Position numbers and translations under genes: made by a program. From the NCBI GenBank assembly GCA_003279585.1, contig QCHH01000003.1:34526-98525 (forward strand): a stretch of 64,000 nucleotides of DNA, given 5' to 3'. The notes below the pieces were generated by a model. The model made no database searches. It was not told the origin of the DNA and worked only from the letters and a program-made list of their open reading frames with translations. This DNA is from Prochlorococcus sp. AG-402-A08. Lineage in GTDB: Bacteria > Cyanobacteriota > Cyanobacteriia > PCC-6307 > Cyanobiaceae. Shown piece after piece: positions 59,171 to 64,000 of the stretch; position 1 is the stretch's first letter; every line of letters starts with the position of its first letter.

Positions 59171-59195
59171 GTTCTAAATAATTATTTAGAACTTA
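59168..59195. terminator. Perfect 28-bp palindrome between convergent genes
   Basis: The arms TAAGTTCTAAAT and ATTTAGAACTTA are separated by AATT, and the left end includes the stop codon of the upstream gene. It is probably a two-way terminator for the hypothetical gene and groEL. The pairing is perfect but the T-run is short. Confidence 0.65.
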
Positions 59196-59234
59196 TCTTT
59201 GTCTGAACTTAATAATATAAATATTTTTACTTTT

Positions 59235-60881
59235 TTACATCATTCCTGGCATACCCATTCCGCCCATTCCGCCCATTGGGTCTCCGCCTTCAGCTCCTGG
59301 TGCTGTTGGGGGCTCAGGTTTGTCAGCGATAACAACTTCAGTTGTTATGAGAAGGGAGGCGATTGATACAGCATCTTGAAGAGCAAGTCTTATTACTTTT
59401 GAAGCGTCTAAAATTCCAGCTTCAAGTAAATCCACATACTCTCCAGTTTGTGCATTGAAGCCTTTGCCTAATCTCTTGATATCTGATACAACAACATCTC
59501 CATTAAATCCGGCATTTATAGCAATCTGTTTTGTTGGGGCAGTCAATGCTCTTTTAATAATTTCAACTCCGGTTCTTTGATCACCTTCTAGCTTTTTAGA
59601 TAAATCTTCAAGTCCATCACTTAGTTCTAGTAGAGTCGTTCCTCCACCGGCAACAATACCTTCTTCTATAGCTGCACGAGTGGCATTGAGAGCATCCTCA
59701 ATTCTGAGTTTTCTGTTCTTCAACTCAGTTTCTGTTGGAGCACCAACTTTAATTACAGCTACACCACCTGCAAGTTTAGCGATTCTCTCGTTTAATTTTT
59801 CCTGGTCATACTCTGAATCTGTTTCATCAAGTTCTCTCTTGATTGATGCAATACGATTAGATAGTTCGGTGTTTTGATTCTCATTTGCGACAATTGTTGT
59901 GCTGTCTTTTGTAATTGTTACTCTTCTAGCTTGACCCAGATCAGAAATTTGAACTTTCTCAAGACTCATTGCCTTGTCTTCGCTTATTAATGTTCCGCCA
60001 GTTAGTACCGCAATATCACCAAGAGCAGCTTTTCTTCTCTCGCCAAATGAGGGAGCTCTAACTGCAGCCACTTGTAACACACCTCGGTTTTTATTCACTA
60101 CTAGAGTCGCTAATGCTTCACCCTCTACTTCTTCGGCAAGGATTATTAATGGTGTTCCATTCTTTTGAACTGTTTCTAGAACAGGGATGAGTTCAGCAAT
60201 AGATGAAATTTTTTTATCAGTAATTAGGATTGAAGGATTTTCAAATTCACAAATTAATCGATCTTCATCAGTAACAAAATATGGAGAGCTATATCCTCTG
60301 TCAAATGCCATTCCCTCAGTGATATCTAATTCGGTGGCTAGAGATTTGGATTCTTCGACTGTTATTACTCCATCAAAACTTACCTTGTCTATTGCATCTG
60401 CAATCATTGAACCAATTTCCTCGTCTCCACCAGCACTTACTGTTGCGACTTGTTTAATAGCATCTCCAGTAACTGATTTACTTTTTTCCTTAAGATCATT
60501 AACGATTTGAGCTACAGCCTTTTCCATTCCTCTTCTTAATTCGATTGGGCTTGCTCCCGCGGCTGTATTCCTCAACCCTTCTTGAACCATAAATTGAGCC
60601 AAAACTGTTGCAGTAGTTGTTCCATCGCCAGCTTTTTCCTTGGTTTTTGATGCAACTTGTTCAATAAGCTTTGCTCCAATGTTTTCAAATGGATCTTCAA
60701 GATCTATTTCCTTGGCAATAGTTACTCCATCATTAACTATATCTGGGGCTCCAAATTTTTTTTCAATAACAACGTTTCTACCCTTAGGTCCAATAGTGAC
60801 TTTTAGAGCGTTAGCTAAATTGTTTACTCCTTTTTCGAGAGCACCACGAGATTCGTCTGAAAAACTTAGAAGTTTTGCCAT
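59235..60881 (-). CDS. groEL: Chaperonin GroEL
   Basis: The 60-kDa chaperonin folds proteins in an ATP-driven double ring. The 548-residue protein has the ATP-binding segment [46 protein letters not shown] and the flexible Gly-Met tail ([12 protein letters not shown]). No groES lies beside it, so this is probably the separate groEL (called groEL2 in cyanobacteria), which generally has a different heat control. I found no CIRCE repeat upstream. The gene is among the GC-richer ones here. It converges with the small hypothetical gene at the palindrome. Confidence 0.97.
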   Translation of the reverse strand: MAKLLSFSDESRGALEKGVNNLANALKVTIGPKGRNVVIEKKFGAPDIVNDGVTIAKEIDLEDPFENIGAKLIEQVASKTKEKAGDGTTTATVLAQFMVQEGLRNTAAGASPIELRRGMEKAVAQIVNDLKEKSKSVTGDAIKQVATVSAGGDEEIGSMIADAIDKVSFDGVITVEESKSLATELDITEGMAFDRGYSSPYFVTDEDRLICEFENPSILITDKKISSIAELIPVLETVQKNGTPLIILAEEVEGEALATLVVNKNRGVLQVAAVRAPSFGERRKAALGDIAVLTGGTLISEDKAMSLEKVQISDLGQARRVTITKDSTTIVANENQNTELSNRIASIKRELDETDSEYDQEKLNERIAKLAGGVAVIKVGAPTETELKNRKLRIEDALNATRAAIEEGIVAGGGTTLLELSDGLEDLSKKLEGDQRTGVEIIKRALTAPTKQIAINAGFNGDVVVSDIKRLGKGFNAQTGEYVDLLEAGILDASKVIRLALQDAVSIASLLITTEVVIADKPEPPTAPGAEGGDPMGGMGGMGMPGMM

Positions 60882-61009
60882 ATTTGATTTGAATTAAACT
60901 TAATCTCCCATAGGAAACACACATTAGGGGAGGCTAAATAAGTGGGGAAAGCCGAATCGTAATTTACAAATTATTCCCAATTTTCACAGAAGGTAGTTAG
61001 TGTCAACAT

Positions 61010-61186
61010 ATGAATGATCCTGGGGCTCTATTTTTTATTCTCATGGCTGGGTTGGCCGGGACTATGACTTTGATTTATTTTCCTTTGAGGATATTTCTTA
61101 CAGCTACTGCTAGAAGCAGGAGATTAAAATTATTGCAACGCATAAGAAGATTGAGAGATGAATTAGGTCAACCCATTCAAAATTGA
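61010..61186 (+). CDS. Small 58-residue membrane protein, unknown
   Basis: An ATG at 61010 opens 58 codons: a hydrophobic segment (GALFFILMAGLAGTMTLIYF) followed by a very basic helix (TATARSRRLKLLQRIRRLRD). It looks like a genuine tail-anchored or amphipathic small protein with no known family. The start is divergent from groEL across 128 bp. A 17-base palindrome (CATATGTT-A-AACATATG) begins right after the stop at 61187. Confidence 0.65.
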   Translation: MNDPGALFFILMAGLAGTMTLIYFPLRIFLTATARSRRLKLLQRIRRLRDELGQPIQN

Positions 61187-62039
61187 CATATGTTAAACAT
61201 ATGAAGTAATGCATTGGATAAACAGTCCATAGTCAATAACTGATTAGAAAACTAATTGACTGATTCAACTCTATATTCTTAGCAAGTCAAAAAATCCAAT
61301 GCCCTAATGGAGAATCGCAGAAATAAAATGTTATTTACTATTTAAAAATTTCTATTCTGTAGCCAACAAATAATTCAAAACAATTATCTCAAAATAAGGA
61401 AAATCTTTGAATGAGTAGCTCATTAACTATTCTTAAAACATGGCTTGCAATTATCAACCCCTAAACATATGTGTATGTGAGGTATTGGTGGCAGACAAAA
61501 ACATCACGCGAAAGGGCTTTGGTTGATGAGTACGGCAAGCTGAGTATGTTCTAGGCCTTTTAGGGCTTGTTTGGTTGCAATTAAATCAATCTGCTTAACA
61601 AGAGAAAAACATAGAGGAACAGAAAGACTTATTCAAAGAATTATTGACTTCGCTAATTCAATATCTTTTTGCACTGGTCAATGGAAAGCTGAAATAGTTT
61701 AAAGCAACAACCATTTCTTTAACCCTATATTCATTTTATTCAGAATATATCAATTATGTATTTGTCTCCTAAGTCTTGTCTGAAAGACGTTTAAAACGCA
61801 TAGGAGACGTATCAAAAATACGATTTAGATTAGATATGTTGTCAATCAGATTATATCTTCTTCCTTTTGAAAGATTTCACACCCACCTCCTTTCTCTACA
61901 CTTTGCATGGAAAAATAGTAGGATGTATAGTTTTATTCTTCTGGATATATTTATTTCAAGAAAAGATGTGAGTAAGCTTTTTAAATTTGATTAAACTTAG
62001 TAGTAAAATACGAATAATCAATAAATAGAAAAAACATAA
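61187..62039. other. Low-coding stretch with eroded-looking fragments
   Basis: This stretch of about 850 bp is AT-rich apart from 61470-61700. It holds no convincing full gene. Fragments in different frames look protein-like: a 27-codon frame at 61471-61554, a frame near 61565-61700 with RLIQRIIDFANSISFCTGQW, and a TTG frame at 61776-61994. They may be gene remnants. An 8-mer AACATATG recurs near 61006, 61196 and 61464. Confidence 0.45.
61471..61554 (+). CDS. Possible 27-codon peptide or gene remnant
   Basis: A GTG-started frame contains YWWQTKTSRERALVDEYGKL, a protein-like sequence with higher local GC than the surrounding DNA. It ends after 27 codons at TAG. I could not match it to a family. 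It could be a short real protein or the remainder of a broken gene. Confidence 0.3.
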   Translation: MYVRYWWQTKTSRERALVDEYGKLSMF

Positions 62040-63785
62040 ATGGAAGAATCTATGAACAAAGAGCAACGAAAAAAAAAAGTCACTGAAATAAAAACATATA
62101 CAGTTCCATATGCTCTAGAAAAAAGTCAAGAAAATATTACTATTGCTAATGATAATACTACACAAGCATCTAAGGAAAAACTCATTACCCAGGCCATAGA
62201 ATTACATTTAAAAGGCAATATTAAAGAAGCAGTAAAATATTATCAATACTTCATTGATCACGGGATAGATGATCACAGGATTTTCTCTAATTATGGAATT
62301 ATATTGAGAAATAATGGTCAATTAAAAGAAGCCGAAATAGCAACGCGCAAGGCACTTAAACTAAATCCTGTCTTCATAGAAGCATATTTAAACTTAGGAA
62401 ATATACTTAAGGATAATGGCCAATTAAAAGAAGCCGAAATAGCTACTAGAAAAACAATTGAACTTGATCCTAATAATGCAACAGCTTATTATAATTTGGG
62501 AAATATATTGAGCGATCTTGGTAAATTAAAAGATGCAGAAATAGCTACTCGTAAAGCTATTATGCTGAATCCTGATTATTCTATGGCTCATTATAATTTG
62601 GGAGGAATATTAATAGCTTTTGATAAATTAAAAGAAGCAGAAATAGCTACCCAAAAAGCAATTAAGTTGAATCCTAAATTCTCACAAGCGCATTACAATT
62701 TAGGAAGTGTATTGAGCAATCTTGGTAGATTAAAAGAAGCCGAAATTTCATTTCGAAAAGCAATTGATATAACTCCTAATTTAGCAAAAGCATATTATTC
62801 TTTATCAACTCTTAACTACTCAGAAGATAATAAAATATGGCTGGAAAATCTCTTTTCAGAACGCATCTTAAATAATAAATCAAAACAGGATAAAGTTGAT
62901 ATCTACTTTGCTAGATCAAACGTTTTACATAAAGAAAGAAATTATACTGAAAGTTCTCTGTACTTACAGTTGGCAAATAACTTAAAACTCGATTTTAAAC
63001 CTTCTAATTGTGATGTTTTGATCAATAAGTCTAAAAGGTTACTTATTGAATCTGATCAACTAGAGATTAATTATAAACAATACTCACAAACTCCTGAAAG
63101 TATTTTTATTGTAGGTATGCCAAGAAGTGGATCTACGTTATTGGAATCAATTCTTAGTAAAAATATTAATCTTAATGCTCTGGGTGAGATTAATATCCTA
63201 GAAGAATCTTTCCTAGAGTGGAAAAAAAATGATATAGAATTAAACCTTGCGGAATTATATTGGCTTAAAACAAATAATCATAAGAATGAATTAACTATCT
63301 CAACGAATAAGTGGTTATATAACTATCAATATGTAGGAATTATATCAAGACAAATTCCGAACGCTAAAATCATTCATTGCTTTAGAAATCCATTAGATAA
63401 TATTCTGTCAATATTTCGAGCGCATTTTTCTACAGGAATTGAGTATTCCTCTTCCTTGGTTGATTGCGCTAAAATTTATTTAGATCAAAAGAAAATAATG
63501 GATGAGTATAAGAATAAATTTCGATCAAAAATATATGATTTAAATTACGATTTATTAGTCAGAAATAATAGTAAAGAGATTAAATCTTTAATCAATTGGT
63601 TGGGATGGGAATGGGATGATGCATATTTATCTCCACATCTGAATCCTCGCTCAGTTTCAACAGCAAGTAATGTGCAAGTTCGTTCACCCATTAATTCGAA
63701 GTCTATTGATGGTTGGAAAAATTACAAAGAGATGCTTCAACCTGCTATTAAATCCTTACTAAAAGAAATAAAGATAGCGACATAA
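62040..63785 (+). CDS. TPR-sulfotransferase protein
   Basis: The 581-residue protein has a basic N-terminus, then at least six TPR repeats (about 50-270) with strong mutual identity ([30 protein letters not shown]). A linker follows, and then a sulfotransferase domain (about 350-560). The PAPS 5'-phosphosulfate loop is FIVGMPRSGSTLLESIL, near residue 360, and the 3'-phosphate site is in IIHCFRNPLDNILSIFRAHF. A possible catalytic residue is in NALGEINILEE. Such fusions are expanded in some Prochlorococcus and may sulfate surface glycans or proteins, but the acceptor is unknown. The start is ATG 62040 or 62052. It appears intact. Confidence 0.88.
   Translation: MEESMNKEQRKKKVTEIKTYTVPYALEKSQENITIANDNTTQASKEKLITQAIELHLKGNIKEAVKYYQYFIDHGIDDHRIFSNYGIILRNNGQLKEAEIATRKALKLNPVFIEAYLNLGNILKDNGQLKEAEIATRKTIELDPNNATAYYNLGNILSDLGKLKDAEIATRKAIMLNPDYSMAHYNLGGILIAFDKLKEAEIATQKAIKLNPKFSQAHYNLGSVLSNLGRLKEAEISFRKAIDITPNLAKAYYSLSTLNYSEDNKIWLENLFSERILNNKSKQDKVDIYFARSNVLHKERNYTESSLYLQLANNLKLDFKPSNCDVLINKSKRLLIESDQLEINYKQYSQTPESIFIVGMPRSGSTLLESILSKNINLNALGEINILEESFLEWKKNDIELNLAELYWLKTNNHKNELTISTNKWLYNYQYVGIISRQIPNAKIIHCFRNPLDNILSIFRAHFSTGIEYSSSLVDCAKIYLDQKKIMDEYKNKFRSKIYDLNYDLLVRNNSKEIKSLINWLGWEWDDAYLSPHLNPRSVSTASNVQVRSPINSKSIDGWKNYKEMLQPAIKSLLKEIKIAT
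62321..62740 (+). repeat. 102-bp TPR-coding tandem repeat
   Basis: The motif ATTAAAAG recurs at 62321, 62423, 62525, 62627 and 62729, exactly 102 bp apart. This equals one 34-residue TPR unit. The similarity between units suggests recent duplication and a potential for slippage or recombination. Confidence 0.9.
62437..62540 (+). repeat. TPR-coding inverted repeat, copy 2
   Basis: Matches 56140-56243 on the opposite strand with few mismatches. The two copies flank ctaB, the exporter genes, groEL and the small gene, about 6.2 kb apart. Confidence 0.75.
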
Positions 63786-64000
63786 CCTCTTAAAAGAAAC
63801 TTTTAGGCCTTGAAAAAATCTATAGAAAAAAGACGAACACGTTTTATCACCTTATTTCAATTAACAATTTTTAAAATAAAATTCTTACTAATTAGAGAGA
63901 ATTAGATAAAGCCTATATGGAATGTGTAGAGTGTAACGGATATATTAGCAAAATGATTTTGGTATTAGTAGTAAAATATTAGATAAAATGAATTCAAAAA
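63786..64000. other. AT-rich end of window
   Basis: These 215 bp contain no open frame I can support and no terminator of note. The next gene lies beyond the window. Confidence 0.4.

Noticed and set aside
60882..61009. CIRCE operator upstream of groEL
   Set aside because: No TTAGCACTC and GAGTGCTAA pair is present; a groEL without groES often lacks it.
61776..61994. 72-codon TTG frame in the low-coding stretch
   Set aside because: No recognisable domain and a weak start; more likely chance or a remnant.
62321..62740. CRISPR-like regular repeats
   Set aside because: The 102-bp period is in frame and encodes TPR units, with no spacers.

Overview
The window is a compact, AT-rich stretch of a cyanobacterial chromosome. 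Photosystem I genes (psaF, psaJ), cytochrome b6f genes (petC, petA), psb27, a single-helix high-light-inducible protein, chlorophyll/heme precursor genes (hemC, hemL) and many small picocyanobacterial conserved proteins point to Prochlorococcus. The low GC and the TPR/sulfotransferase accessory genes suggest a low-GC clade, perhaps a low-light one; that refinement is inference. About 75 features are supported. No rRNA, CRISPR array, transposase, prophage or integrase was seen.

Layout. 1-8.7 kb: a dihydroorotase-like gene, lepB, an ArsC/Spx-like gene, a class I pyrophosphatase paralog, proS, psb27, purA and a PfkB kinase. 8.7-20.4 kb: cutA, cobK, ssb, an argB cluster, priA, rpoD, hemC, a second pyrophosphatase and an M32 carboxypeptidase. 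20.6-35.1 kb: YjbQ, pterin dehydratase, a CobW GTPase, an iron-type ABC permease, a UPF0104 membrane protein with larC, xth, hemL, a prohibitin-like gene, yajQ, a DprA-like and a P-loop/DRTGG pair, an SDR and map. 35.4-38 kb: rplS, tRNA-Trp, a small gene, tRNA-Asp and gltX. 38-54.9 kb: an antiporter, hli, tsaD, psaFJ, gmk, an RqcH homolog, tatC, petCA, lgt, cobM, a RodZ-like gene, ppx, a UbiA prenyltransferase, an LD-carboxypeptidase, ispD and fabG.

54.9-64 kb is the unusual part. The 3' part of a heme O synthase gene (ctaB) is joined head-to-head, with a few bases of apparent microhomology, to a 5'-truncated TPR gene on the other strand. An intact ABC exporter pair, groEL and a 58-residue gene follow. 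Then comes about 0.85 kb that looks eroded, and a TPR-sulfotransferase gene whose repeats closely match the truncated TPR gene in inverted orientation. The pattern fits an inversion or illegitimate recombination that destroyed ctaB. It fits equally well a chimeric join from amplification or assembly.

Working together: hemL, hemC, cobK and cobM belong to tetrapyrrole and corrinoid synthesis. petC carries a twin-arginine signal and lies close to tatC. psaF/psaJ, petC/petA, psb27, hli and a UbiA prenyltransferase that may act in plastoquinone synthesis serve the photosynthetic membrane. Two pyrophosphatase paralogs and an exopolyphosphatase deal with phosphoanhydrides. Several genes use TTG or GTG starts (purA, the M32 peptidase, the ABC permease, xth, hemL, gltX, tatC, the RodZ-like gene). 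I did not find a clearly new multi-gene defence or metabolic system. The best leads are the ctaB/TPR junction, the Cys-rich domain of the truncated TPR protein, a dihydroorotase-like protein without metal ligands, and a pyrophosphatase lacking an otherwise conserved active-site Asp.
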